From Caprella mutica (lineage: Eukaryota > Arthropoda > Malacostraca > Amphipoda > Caprellidae), in contig CANNZV010000847.1 of the NCBI GenBank assembly GCA_947561585.1, forward strand, positions 1-64,000: 64,000 nucleotides of DNA, in the 5' to 3' direction. Made by a program: the position numbers and the translations under genes. The notes under the pieces were generated by a model, which saw only the letters and a program-made list of their open reading frames with translations, had not been told where the DNA came from and searched no databases. Positions 35,874 through 47,190 of this stretch are shown here, in pieces (within the stretch, counting starts at the first letter, position 1; each line of letters begins with the position of its first letter).

Positions 35874-36902
35874 TTATTCAAAATGTCCCCCCTTGTTTTT
35901 AATAACAGCCTCAAATCTCCTCCGAACTCCTCATACTGCGGCACGCAACTGTTCTTGTGAAATTTCCTTCCATGATCTCTGGAGCGAACGCTTTAAATCA
36001 TCCACACTGCGATGGAATTTACCACAGGCCTTTGATTCAAGAATGGACCATACCGAAAAGTCCATAGGATTAACATCTGGGGAGCAGGGAGGCCACATTT
36101 CTTTGGACCAAAACCGTGGAAGATGGTCATGGCACCAGTTTTGAGTGACATTTGCAGTATGTGAAGTCGCGCCGTCTTGCTGAAATGTCCATTATGGACA
36201 TTTAAGCAAGACGGCGAAGTGATCCTTAGCTGACTCCAACATAGGCGTCAAAATATTCTTAATATAACATTTAGCATTGATTTTGGCGCCTTGTTCCACA
36301 AAAATTAAAGGAGATCTCCAAGTTTCTGAAACGGTGGCCCAGACCATTACTGAAGCAGGTTTGATGGTTCTGTGGACAGTTCTTTGGTTGTATGGGATGG
36401 CTTTTGCACTTTTACCAATTATTCTGTCATTCCTCCGGTTGTGAGCCATTTCTACTGTGAAAATTTTTTCGTCAGACCAAACAATTTCACCAGCCGTGCC
36501 AGACTGCAATTCTCTCAGAAGTGCTTTGCTTCTCTCCAATCTCTTTTTCTTTACAGCTTCTGACAGAGTCTGTTTCTTTTGGAGGGTGAAAGAGGACATC
36601 TTTAGGTCTTCTTTTACAACTCTTCTCATTGTTCTGGGACTCACATTAGCTGTTTTGGCTAACAATCGTATTGACCTTTTCGGGTTCCTCCTGATCTTCT
36701 CTCGGGCACATTTTATCAGTTGTTTGGTGCGTTGTGAGCGTGGTCTACCACTTCTTGGACGATCAGTCAAGTCTCTTCTCTCATTAAAACGCTTCACACA
36801 CTTCCAAACAGTCGATTTCGCTATTGAAAGAGTATTTGAAATGACGGAATCTGACTTCCCGGCACGGTGTAGAGCAATAATGGCTTCTCTTATGTCTGAC
36901 AT
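35874..36902 (-). pseudogene. Mariner-type transposase, broken
   Basis: Starts MSDIREAIIALHRAGKSDSV (helix-turn-helix, homeodomain-like), then a second HTH (RRNPKRSIRLLAKTANVSPR). The first catalytic Asp is in EIVWSDEKIF. The main frame stops at 36192, where a 47-bp palindrome replaces the expected sequence before the second catalytic block. Downstream a new frame resumes with TFQQDGATSHTA (second Asp) and MWPPCSPDVNPMDFSVWS (third catalytic Asp, so a DDD-type mariner rather than DDE), with 32 residues between the last two Asp by my count. A TGA at 35931-35933 interrupts the C-terminus shortly before the IKNKGGHFE ending. The full-length frame would be about 340 residues. Confidence 0.9.
36170..36216. 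repeat. 47-bp near-perfect palindrome in transposase
   Basis: Two 23-bp arms (CGCCGTCTTGCTGAAATGTC... and its inverse) separated by one base, with a single mismatch. The right arm is an inverted copy of the coding sequence in the left arm. It creates the stop that truncates the transposase frame. Confidence 0.9.
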
Positions 36903-37058
36903 TTTCGAATTGACTAAATTTTTTTTTAAAATAACACTGCAACCTCATGATGTAGTGTCTCTACTATAGTTCAAACCCTATCACCTACTTAGGAACTTAT
37001 TTTTAAGAATTATATTAATATTTGAAAAATTGCTTCCAAACTTACGCCCCACCCTGTA

Positions 37059-39296
37059 TTATGGGGGAAAGAATAAACGAGGTCACTTTGAATTTTATTA
37101 GCAACAACCGTGGAGTTTTCAGTCAATATTTTGAGATTTGACAACGTTGCCTAATATAAGTACCTCCCACACGTAATAAGAAAAAAGATGCCTATTAGTG
37201 AATGGTAAATGACTAAATAGATACCAATTAGTGAATTTGTTGAATATTTTTGAATATTGAGAAAATAATATTTTGTCATATTAATATAAACTTAATATCA
37301 TATGCTTTTGATGAAATCTATATTTATTTTAACTATTCCGATGAGCTATGTATATTTTTCTTATTTTTAGATAAAGTGTAGCTGAGAAACAGTGAATTCA
37401 AGATACGCTAATTGAGTGGTTACCTAAAACTACTAACGGGCAGCGACCGATTTCATTGTATATCAAATTTTGATGGAAAGAATAGAATCTATGACTTAAT
37501 TGATTTTCATCTTCAAAATATATTTCCACTCATAATTTTCTATTAGTAAAAAATTAAAACCTTATAACTATATTGCGTTTGGAATAACACGAAAAATATT
37601 TGGCTTCCTTGGATTTAATGTCTATCAGCTTTTATTACACTAACCTGCCATTCAATATAAACAGTCAGGCAAATTAAAACTACATTTATAAAAGTTATTC
37701 AACTTCTAAATTGAATACACAGTCGTACCGATGATCATCGTAGGGGAATTTTTAATAAAGGGAGTCATTGCTGCTCCCGCTTTATAGGAGTGTAGAAAGG
37801 GTTGTTTAATATCTTCATAAATTAATTATTATGGATACCCCAAAAATTATTTAAGGTAATTTATATATACAGCTATCCTTCACAATATTAAAAAAGAAAA
37901 AAATAACAAATATATCTTATTCAAAGTATTTAATATATTTTCTTTGCTTAATCAACTTCGCTAAGAATCTCTAATTCACTGTTTGTGAATTGATACTCAT
38001 TCATTTTCTAGTCCAGTCATATAATTCCAACGCATAACATTAGTTATTATCTGAATCATAGATTCTGAATTCTACTCTGACTCAAATAGATGAAGTGGAA
38101 AAAGAGATACAAGGGACTTCGAAGAAGTAGTCAGATAGAAAAATAGTTAATGTATAGCCTAGATGATTAGATACATTACTTTTCAATTGAACATTTTAAT
38201 CCTGCAGTACAGAGCCAAAAAAAATTGAAGGTTACGTTTTCCAAAATAATATATAAACATGATATAAGAATAAATGGAATTTCTACATCCAGGAACCTAA
38301 AGAAGCTCTTTGTGTTTCTCATCCGTCCGTTCACCTCTAACAGCTTTCAGGAGAAGACGTTATGGGATTATATGCAAAATTGATATAAAAGTTTGCAGTA
38401 TTAGAAAATTTGAATAAAGTGAATTAATTTTCGACTAATCTTTCATGATCATGAAAATAAGCACGAATTTAAAAGTATCAATAAATATATAAATTAATTT
38501 TCATATTCAAAATTAATTTCTAATCCAGCTTCTTTTACTTACAAGAATGAAAATTTATCTAGTTTAAATAATTGCATTTAATTTAAATTAGACCTTTCCA
38601 TTTTAATTTTCGATATAAAGATTCTTTGATAATCAGTCTTTCCCCTTCTTTTTGATTTATTCAGATTGTGGTATCTAATTGAGGTGAATAAGTCACCTAT
38701 TACCACCAAATGGTTATGAAAGTTACTATGTGTAAATACAGTCACTTACAAAGTAATGTGACCTAAAGTAACGCTCAGGATACCTAACTAGTATCCTTAT
38801 ATTATCATTGCCGGTAATAATGCATTGAACTTCTGAGGTGTATTGAGAGTAAATAAAGTTGTTCAAACAAATTTCTTCACTGCTAATTTGTAGTATTAAT
38901 TAATGATATAATTGGTCAAATGATTTTTTTAATTTTGGCGTAGAGTGTGTAACACCAACCACATGCTGAGTAAAATTTCATGTTTATACCTCTTTAGTAG
39001 AGAAACAGAGTATATTTATGGATTCACACTATTTTCATTTATTTTCTTATAAATCTGTTGAAAAAAATTACGCTTAGCTATTTAGTGAAATATACAAACT
39101 ATTCTTTATTGGGAAGAGTTAGATATGAAAGGAAAAAAACTAATTTCATGAAATTTTAGTGATTCATGCCAAGGATACAATCAAATGAATACCTGCACTG
39201 AATTTTAGGAAATTAAATTCACCATTTATGAGTTAAATGCACAACAAGAATCAGCTATTACTTATTAGTTACAAAAGCTGGAGATATTATAAAAAA
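37059..39296. other. No gene seen; decayed repeat fragments
   Basis: AT-rich. Near 38095-38160 a short patch (GATACAAGGGACTTCGAAGA, then AGTAGTCAGATAGAAA) and near 38745 (CAGTCACTTACAAAGTAATG) resemble the dispersed repeat of copies A-D. Otherwise nothing recognised. Confidence 0.5.
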
Positions 39297-39740
39297 AGGG
39301 GAACGGTCAATAGCCCCCCCCCCCGGTCAAGAGCCCCTCCGGTCATGAGCCCCCGGTCACGAGCCCCCCCCCCCCCCCTTCCTGTTTTTTTAATCCTTAT
39401 TTACCTAGTTAAACAAATGAAGAAACTTAGATAGAAATAACTGAGAGTTGCTAATGAAATTTGTTGTATCCGCTAGTTTGTTGTACTGCACAATTCATGA
39501 TTGTTTAATGACCTGGCAGGGGGGCTCGGGGGGCGGCACGCTTCCCGATATACAAATAGTTTATTTTCAATCAGTAATGAACTACAAAAGTGTCAATAAG
39601 GATTAAATATTATAGGTAAATAAGGATTAAAAAACAGGGGGGGCTCGTGACAGGGGGGCTCAGGACTGAGGGGGCTCTTGACAAGGGGGGCTCATGACCG
39701 GGGGGGTTCATGACCGGGTGTAGGCTTATGGCCTACACCG
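39297..39740 (+). mobile_element. G/C-run MITE, copy 3
   Basis: Full-length relative of copy 1. The left end has C-runs with GGTCAAGAGCCCC, GGTCATGAGCCCCC and GGTCACGAGCCCCC. The interior is GATAGAAATAACTGAGAGTT, GTATCCGCTAGTTTGTTGTA and GAACTACAAAAGTGTCAATA. The right end is AAATAAGGATTAAAAAACAG followed by five GGGGGCTC(A/T)(T/G)GAC-type repeats. The number of terminal repeats differs from copy 1. Confidence 0.8.
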
Positions 39741-40689
39741 ATAAAAATACCCCCCCCCCCTCCTGCCTCTCCTACTTCTCCTCCTATAGTACAGAGTTGA
39801 ATAGGAATAATATTACCTCTTACATTACTATGTAAACTTGTAAAGCTATACATTTTAAAATTGTAAATAAGTAAAATAACATAGTGAATAAATTCTTGAT
39901 TTAAACATATTATTAATTCTCGCATTTTCACCTTTTTTTGCGCAATTAGTTTTCAAACAAAAGATTTTATTCCGGAAAATCAAAGATTTCGTGAAGAAAT
40001 TTCTGTTCTATCTCATTGCACAATTAATTCCATTACATTTAACCAAAAAGAACATTCATTCCACAATTTTATCACTAATATTCAACCCACCATTCGTGTT
40101 ACGCATCTATAAATCCATCGTTACCGCAACCATTGATCTATCACTGAACGTTCAATGAACAATGAAAGCAGTATTAAAAATTAGTACATAAGGTTAGCGG
40201 TCCGGTTGGTGGCTCATGAAGGCTTATCACCCTTAGTGGTTTCGGTAAATGTAAAATAAATACTTTATCTTTTACTTGGTTGCTTTATTGAACAATAAAA
40301 CAGTAATATTAAATTTTGTCACTGTCGAACTCAGCATGTGAAGGACGGAATTGTCCTAGACCTCTAACCTAACTATGAATAATTATTGTCAAGGCTGTTT
40401 TCAATATCCCTCGATCGCGCAGCGATCGATCACTGGTTGCCCTAATTAAGAATCTACAGATTGCACAGCAAGATCGACGATATAGGAGAACTGTCAGTGG
40501 CAAATACATACACTAGGATGGACCAAAAAATAATAGTTTAGGAAAACTTCACAATCTTCATATGGAAGAGCTATAAAAAAAGGGTACGTTATGAAAGAAC
40601 GGTGCATTGATAATCGGGCCCACAAATAATTGGGCAGTTATTAAGCACATGAAAAGAAAACCCCGTATGTAATAGATGATAATTTATTT
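39741..40689. other. No gene seen
   Basis: AT-rich. Includes a perfect short hairpin TCGATCG-CGCAG-CGATCGA near 40412-40430 and a pyrimidine-rich run at 39750-39785. No gene recognised. Confidence 0.55.
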
Positions 40690-41110
40690 AGTATGGGGCT
40701 TAACATCTGTTTTCTGAACCAAAGACTAAACGAATAAAGTCAAAGGAAAGCCCAATACAAGGGACTTGAAGAAGCTATGAGAAAGAAAGCTGACTTTACG
40801 ATCGAAAATAACCTACAAACAGTCGGTGACAAAGCTCTCATAGATACAGAAAAGCTACTCCGTGAATTCAGTCGCTTACCAATGAATTGAGACGAAAAAG
40901 GAGAAAACCACGTGAACTTACGGATAGAAGAGGAGAATGAAGAGGTGAATTTGAATGGAAACTGAAGTGAATGCTACTGAACTTCATAGTTTAAGGTTAA
41001 AACCCTAGTTTTATCCTCTAGAACCACAATGAGCGTTGAAAAAATGATGGACATAGTGAAAATGGCAATAGACAAAACATAATCCAAATTACAACAGTTC
41101 GGGGCCCAAG
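40690..41110 (+). repeat. Unclassified dispersed repeat, copy C
   Basis: Same order of words as copies A, B and D: CCCAATACAAGGGACTTGAA, CAGTCGGTGACAAAGCTC, GATACAGAAAAGCTACTCCG, GGTTAAAACCCTAGTTTTAT and TCCAAATTACAACAGTTCGG. It differs from copy B at many positions. An antisense 128-codon frame (41018-41404) overlaps it and shows no recognisable protein features. Confidence 0.65.
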
Positions 41111-41495
41111 CAAAATATAAAACACTAATTTTTTAGAATGTTTATACATATAAAACTGAATATTCAAATTAAACTTTGAAACAAATACATCATGATCAAA
41201 TAAACGGTAACAATATACATGATCGTCCAATATTTTGCATCTAAAATTTAAATACTGCTTACATTTTTGCTGAATTGAATATAAAGAAATCGAGGTATGG
41301 TAAAAGGGAATTTTATCGTAGGGTACAATTCGAGTGTTAAAATAGCCTAATTTGCTTGTAAAAATACTATTTTTTTTGTTAAAAGAAAAACAATATTTGT
41401 CCATTATAAAAAAGGAGAAAATCTATACAAAAGAGGAAATTCCTCCAGAACTACAAGTGAGGGGTTCAGTTCCTTGAAGGGGTGGACTCGACCCT

Positions 41496-42041
41496 CTAAA
41501 ACTTCTTATTTGCGGCTGAGAGGATGCTGAACGTTCGTTGTCTCAACAAGGCGTCTAGTCGTCTACCTATGGACTTCATCATCGAGGAGGTGGTACTGAC
41601 GTACGCTCCTTTGGTCTCAATAGCAATGGGCTAAAATATTTAAGCATCACCAAGGGCGGAGTATTTCTGACGATTACGGTTCTCCGCAGCCCCGGAAGTT
41701 GATCCGGCCTCAACCTCGGAATCATCGAGGTGTGTCTCGGCAAATGTGTCAACAGACGTGCAATCCCAAATCAGACTCTTTCCATTCATGTAAGGAAAGC
41801 CAGTAATACCATCTGACCAGAATGCTCCATTTTTTAGTACTGATGGGAGTCCTGCTCTCTACAAAGCCCGCTTTACAGCATCATTCATTGCCGCATGTCT
41901 CGGGTTACACCCAGAACTGTACCTACAAGACACTGATGACAGGCCATGCAGTCCTCTAACATGCATCCCATTATCACAGCAGCGAATGAGTAACACAAAT
42001 TCTGGCACCCACTCTGAGAGCAATGACTACCCTCAGGACAT
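41496..42041 (-). pseudogene. Retrotransposon C-terminal endonuclease-like domain (decayed)
   Basis: On the minus strand one frame reads through about 500 nt with three in-frame stops. It contains RGLHGLSSVSCRYSSGCNPR preceded by Cys residues (a Cys/His zinc-binding-like block), then HAAMNDAVKRAL, then SDGITGFPYMNGKSLIWDCT and SVDTFAETH, then AENRNRQKYSALGDA and IGRRL...FSILSA. This combination recurs in uncharacterised repetitive proteins of many invertebrates. I read the SDG...WDCT part as a PD-(D/E)XK-like core placed after a zinc block, as in R2/NeSL/HERO-type retrotransposons; that class assignment is inference. A one-base shift separates an upstream piece (VVIALRVGARICVTHS) of the same domain. 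No RT is left next to it. Confidence 0.55.
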
Positions 42042-42937
42042 CTAAATCAAGTATACTCCCAAATATTGAAATGTTGGTTTCGTAGTCAGCTATTATTTTT
42101 CTTCTTCAATTTCTTGCATGTAACGCTCCTTCCTCATCAGTTTCCCCACGGAGCACAACAGCTCCCTAAGTGTGGAGCACTACACTGGCTAGTTTGGAGT
42201 GGTTGGAGCAACTGCAAGATTGTTCATACTAGTCTAATTATTTTTCGACACAGTCATCAAAATAGATTTTACTCATTATTCTTCCCTATTTTAAGAGTTA
42301 GTGAATCACAAATTATGATTTATTTGACCATATATAGGAAAAAAATGTAACACGTAACGCTGGTGACTGGAGATACGTCTATATTGAAAATTGACTTGGT
42401 CATTTTTAATGTTGAGGAGAGGCTGATTTAGGCGTTTCTTTGTCTGCATTGAGTCTGAATTGTTTCTTATTATTATTTTCGTTTGATATCATACATGAAA
42501 AATAAGTAGTGGATCACACAGATTTTTTTTTTTCAACTTCCAACTCCCTACATCTATGGGAATCGAGGCGTGGGTTTTGCTCAAATCTGCCACAAATTAT
42601 ATGGAACATATATACCGCACAACATTAAATATTGAAACTTAAAAATTTCATCCTATATTCTTTATCATACACAAATACATATGGAACGCATAATCTATTC
42701 AGTAGTAAATAATGTTCAGGCACATCAAACAAAGGAACAAATATGAAATATTCCCTTAATTATGAGAAGATTAACGATTGGTTTGAGATAAAAGTTAGAA
42801 AATGCAAGTAGAGATGTCTTATTCGAGTGAAGGACGTGAAATCGAGTCTACTTATAGGATTGTGCTATATAAGTCAGAGACTATAGTATACTGACTTACT
42901 ATAAGTCAGAGACAATGGCGACTTCCAACCCCTACGC
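42042..42937. other. No gene seen
   Basis: AT-rich sequence. The 94-codon frame at 42066-42350 has no recognisable features. Confidence 0.5.
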
Positions 42938-43159
42938 TGGCCGGCAAGAAATAGGGATCTTAATCCGATTGAAAATGTGTTGGGCTGGATAGTCAACGAG
43001 TGGGAACATGCCAATGAAAGATCGTCTGAAGCTTTTGAACAGCACTTAGCCAGCATGTGGAATAAACTTAGAAATTTTCCTTATTTCTTTGAAAATCTAG
43101 CTAGAAGTTTGCCTCGTCGCATAGAAGAGTGTTTGGAAGTCGAAGGAGGCTACACTTAA
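42938..43159 (+). pseudogene. Tc1-like transposase C-terminal fragment
   Basis: The frame starting at a Trp codon at 42938 reads WPARNRDLNPIENVLGWIVN, the classic block around the third catalytic residue (DLNPIEN, Glu-type) of Tc1 transposases. It continues through FEQHLASMWNKLRNFPYFFE and SLPRRIEECLEVEGGYT to a natural stop. Only the last 73 codons are present; no TIR or upstream HTH/DDE part was found nearby. It is unrelated at sequence level to the mariner-type transposase at 35.9-36.9 kb (third residue Glu here, Asp there). Confidence 0.8.
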
Positions 43160-44424
43160 TATTAGGAAATCAATATCGGATTAATTTATATTTTTATATT
43201 TATGCGATGGTAGTAGTTTAGGTATATACAACTTTATTTTTTATTTTGAATCCGTTCATTAATTCATTGTTATAATTAAATTTATATTTAGTTTGTTTTA
43301 AATGTTTGTTCCATATTTACGTATTCCCGTACACCAACATTCATTGATCTATAAAACTGTCTGTATATACTTATTATGAAATGCAAATTTATATAGGAAC
43401 TTCTGTATATAACTTTATTTTTTATTACTGTTACTAGAGTTATATATTTCCTGTAAAAATCTTTATTACATCATTTTAACGCTTTTTAATTCGATTTGAT
43501 TTGTAAAGCGTTTGTTAAATAAATTGATTCTTTATCCTATTTGTTGCAAATGCTTATGCCTTTCAGATTTGAGTCTTCGATTTCGATTCACCATAAATTG
43601 CCTTTTGGAGATTTCAAAAATTATTTTGCTAAATTAAACCTAGAGTTACTCCAGGAAATGACTATGTCAAAAAACACTAGAAATTGGCAGGGTAGCAGGA
43701 CCTTGATATTCAACACTATCCTGGCTGTTCCAGAATGAATAGAAAAAAAGCAGGCTAGTAACACTATCCTTCCGGACCGGACCTACCCAAAAGCACTATC
43801 CTAGGGGACATTTTTACCCGGACGTCCGGCAAAATATCTAAAATATGCTGCCTTTTTCCTAAATTATTCCTCGCTATCCTGAATTTACCATTCACTTCCT
43901 TATTTTCGCAATTTGTGATTCAAACTGTCACTCGGACAAAGATTTCGACCTTGAAAATGATATCCGGACATTGATTGGAAACATTTCCAAGTTAAGGAAT
44001 CTATAATAATTAGGTTTTGTGAACTCATTTAATGTACAAATGACGACTGATAATCATCTGTCCATTACATTAAACATCTCTGATGATATTAAATACAGTT
44101 TTTAACTCAATTGACTGTAAATTTGAATAGAAAACTTATTCAGCATAAACTTATGTAAAAATTGGGCGCGACTATTTTTCAGATTTCTTTTTTTTTTATC
44201 TCTTGTACAAATTTAGAGAAATAATGGTAGGAATAATACACTCAATAGAAATAAATCTTTTTTTAATTAATTTCAGAGTTAATACATAGAAATATGTAAC
44301 GCGTAACTAAATTGAAGGAAAGTTGAAGGAAAGATGAATGAAGAATAAATTTAATATATTCACCATACGAGAAATTGATAGAACTACATACCTACTAATT
44401 AATAAAGTGAAACAAAAAAAAATA
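43160..44424. other. No gene seen
   Basis: AT-rich sequence downstream of both the Tc1 fragment and the 3' end of the tyrosine-recombinase gene. A 65-codon frame at 43541-43738 has no recognisable features. Confidence 0.5.
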
Positions 44425-44845
44425 TTAAATAAATTCTTTTACGATTGATCTGAGAACTTTGGTTGAAGTATTTTTTAGTTCACCTGGTAGTTCCCTAATG
44501 ATTGGAGCCACTTTAATAATTCCGCTTTTCGATACAAAAGATATGGAATTGTCCATTTTCATTTTAGTGACAATTTTCTCAACTGCCTCTCTCAATGAGT
44601 CTGTTGGTAGTGGTGCATGTCCTTTAATCTTCTTTGATCGCAATTGGATGAGTGTTTCATCTCCTTCGTCGCTTGAACTGGAATGGTTAATTTCAGGAAG
44701 TTTTCCCTTGCTGGAAAAGGACGTATTTTCATCGTGATAGGAAGTGGAAGGTCTGGGTGAAAAAGAAGTTGGACTTGACTCCTTTCTGGGTGTTGAGGAT
44801 GGGAGTGATTTCGTTTTCTTGAGAACATGAGGTATTGAATTTTCC
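44425..44845 (-). other. Ser-rich C-terminal tail of the recombinase-like gene
   Basis: Follows the YYDY motif. A low-complexity Ser/Thr/Pro segment (SLPSSTPRKESSPTSFSPRP) and an acidic SSSSDEGDET patch precede a more regular C-terminal part (SLREAVEKIVTKMKMDNSIS) ending KVLRSIVKEFI before the stop. The tail is intact in frame with box II. Confidence 0.6.
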
Positions 44846-46310
44846 AAGGAGCTGTAATCATAGTAGCTATTAGCAGTTGATCTTGAGTGATTCATCGAAT
44901 TGGCCAGATGGTTTAAGTGTTCTTCTGGTAGATTATTTTCTCTGCTGTTAGTGACCTTTGAGCCTCTAATTGTTCGTGAAGAAATCTTCTTCCCAAATTT
45001 TTTTCAAATTTTTGAAGGATTATATATGCTGCAGATAAACCTAGTTTTTGGTTGATCTTTGAATTCACTTTCGGGTAAGCCGGGAAAACTATGGCGCAGT
45101 TCTGATCAGAAGTTATTTTGGGCCTCAGGTCATTTATGTAGGCTATAAAAACATTGTACTCAGTTTCGTCGTATACAACGAGGGCAGGTTTACCAGTGTA
45201 GGTGTTTTTTGTTCTGCTACTCTAATATTGTAATATTTAGATCCATCAATAACAGTGACAGTGGCGTCTCTTACTTCCTGAAGGGTCATCTCCGTCATTT
45301 CTAGAGAGCGCCTGCCTAGTCTTACAGTACCTACTGAAATAAGAGAATCCCTTACTTTTGTAATTTCTTTCCTCTTGTATTGGTCAAGAGTCTTGTTCTT
45401 AATCTCATTCAAAACTTCTTTAAGATATACCTTAATCCTTTCCATTAATTCTTCCATTTCCTCGTCGCTAATCAGCTTCTTCCTTGCCCTCTCATTCTCA
45501 TTTATGATGTATTTCCCTTTAATTTTGTTTAGAATTGCTATCTCATTCTTTATTTCAGTTTTAATTTGCTAGTGCCTCATTTGTCTAGCAGCCAAATCTT
45601 GAGTATTTTCTTCAGTTTTCGCTTCAGGACTCTCTATGGATATCATCAAAAACTCCATAAATGAACCGAACTGTCCAACGTATTTCAACTTTGACAAATA
45701 AGATAGTTCTTCAGATTCGCGAAATTGTAGAAGAATATTTTTGACCGTCATCGGATTACTCAATTCAGAATAGGCGAGAGGTGTATCGCAATTCTGTTCG
45801 TATTTTAAAAACACATCCATGGACATCTTTTGTACTCTTTGAGGGTTTCTATTCTGCTGGTTCCTCAAAAACTTAAGATAAGAGTCTTTCCAAGTGCTAG
45901 AAGATTCCGAATAAACTCTTCCATCTGGATATCTGCAGTCTTTGTATTCATCTTTCAATTCCTGCATCTTTGTCATCAAAGTTCCCCTCTCTTCAGTTTC
46001 ATCTTCACATTTCAGTTTTTCATTAATGTTTATAATTTCTTCACGTAATCTTTTCCTCAACTGCAGTTCCGTATCTTGCACTTCGACAGCATTATTGAAT
46101 TTGACCCGTGCAGTCTCCAGTTCGACACCTTCCAATGCCACAGTTCTGCCCTCAACACACTTAGTGTAGCATTTGGGAATTGTTGGGGGGTCTCTGATGT
46201 AAGAGTCGTACTTTGGATCAGATCTGGATATTTTGTGGAACTTAGTCATATGATCAGGCAGGTTCATGTAAGGATTTTTGCACAGAAGACAAGATTTATA
46301 ATTGGATTTT

Positions 46311-46625
46311 CTTTTTAATTTTAATTTTCAATCTTATCGCATATTAAATTGTAGTTACTTAACTATTTATTCTACCATAAAACACAAGGGACTTCGAAGT
46401 AGTAAGAATGAAAGTAAATGGCTATATTTATTCTTGCATAATATTATATGCTCGCGTATCAGAGATTAATCATGTGACAGTGTCAAAACTTCAGCTTTGA
46501 ATAAAGTGTATAAATAGCATAGTTTGTAGTAGATCAAGTAACCTTTAAACAGTACTAAAATCAACAGGTTTCAAATGAGAATTAAAAAAAACTTATTATT
46601 AAAACTTTGCATTGAGCCAATTTAC
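46311..46625 (-). other. Predicted intron 2 of the recombinase-like gene (315 nt)
   Basis: Donor GA/GTAAATTGGC at 46625, acceptor AAAAAG/AAAATCC at 46311. Joining keeps the frame from NKSE into KSNYKSCLLC. The acceptor has a poor pyrimidine tract, so this junction is the weaker of the two. The intron holds a small fragment of the copy A-D dispersed repeat (CACAAGGGACTTCGAAGTAG). Confidence 0.5.
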
Positions 46626-47104
46626 TCACTCTTATTTTGCTCCATCTTCCTTGTAATCTCCACAGCCAATTCGTGATCTTCTTGCGAATAAGTGGTATGG
46701 CTATCCCGAAGGTGCCGACGCAGCTTGTAGGTGCTTGAAGTACTTGCATTTACTGGACATCTTAGTAGGTGACTACCATCGTTGGATTTGATGACCTCAG
46801 TAGTCTCTTCTCTGCCATCCTCATAATTTGAACCTAGCATCGCATCCATTTTCCTGCACATTCTATTGTTGTACCATAAATTTTCCAATGCTTCTTGAAT
46901 TCTATTCTCGTACGTTTCTTGGGCTATCATTATTGCCTTTGCAGCTTCTTCACACAATTGATCGCATGTTAGCCGACGAGTTAGTGTATAAGTTCCATCA
47001 GGAGAATCTTGGAGGAAAGTTGTCACAGATTCCTTTCCTACAAATTCGAGAAGCCATTTCTGTCTGATGCCTCTGCGTTCAAATTTTGCAGTCAAACATG
47101 CTTC

Positions 47105-47190
47105 CTGTAAATAAAATTACAAATTCAATCATTATACAGAGTAATTCTAATTATCCTTAACACAGTTGTTCGAAAATAGCATATACTCAC
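47105..47190 (-). other. Predicted intron 1 of the recombinase-like gene (86 nt)
   Basis: Donor TTCATTT/GTGAGTATAT at 47190 and acceptor TTTATTTACAG/GAAG at 47105, both close to consensus. Joining gives the open reading MELDSFEACLTAKFERRG. A further acceptor (TTTTCCAG at 47260) with 17 open in-frame codons after it suggests that coding continues into an upstream exon I could not find. Confidence 0.65.

Larger units (their letters stand above)
35751..37056 (-). mobile_element. Tc1/mariner-superfamily transposon with perfect 27-bp TIRs
   Basis: A 1306-bp element with 27-bp identical inverted ends starting CAGGGTGGGGCGTAAGTTTG, flanked by the TA target duplication (35749-35750 and 37057-37058). 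It encodes one transposase on the minus strand (35874-36902). Perfect TIRs suggest recent movement, probably supplied in trans, because the transposase is broken. A terminus ending GGACACCCTGTA near 63155-63178 may be a remnant of a related element. Confidence 0.93.

Noticed and set aside
36457..36969. 170-codon plus-strand frame opposite the mariner transposase
   Set aside because: Antisense shadow of the transposase gene, whose minus-strand motifs are unambiguous.
41018..41404. 128-codon minus-strand frame
   Set aside because: Partly inside dispersed repeat copy C, AT-driven Tyr/Phe/Lys composition, no motif, not kept in copy B.
45375..47067. Plus-strand frames opposite the recombinase-like gene
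   Set aside because: Shadows of the minus-strand coding frames; Ser/Phe/Leu-rich with no motif.
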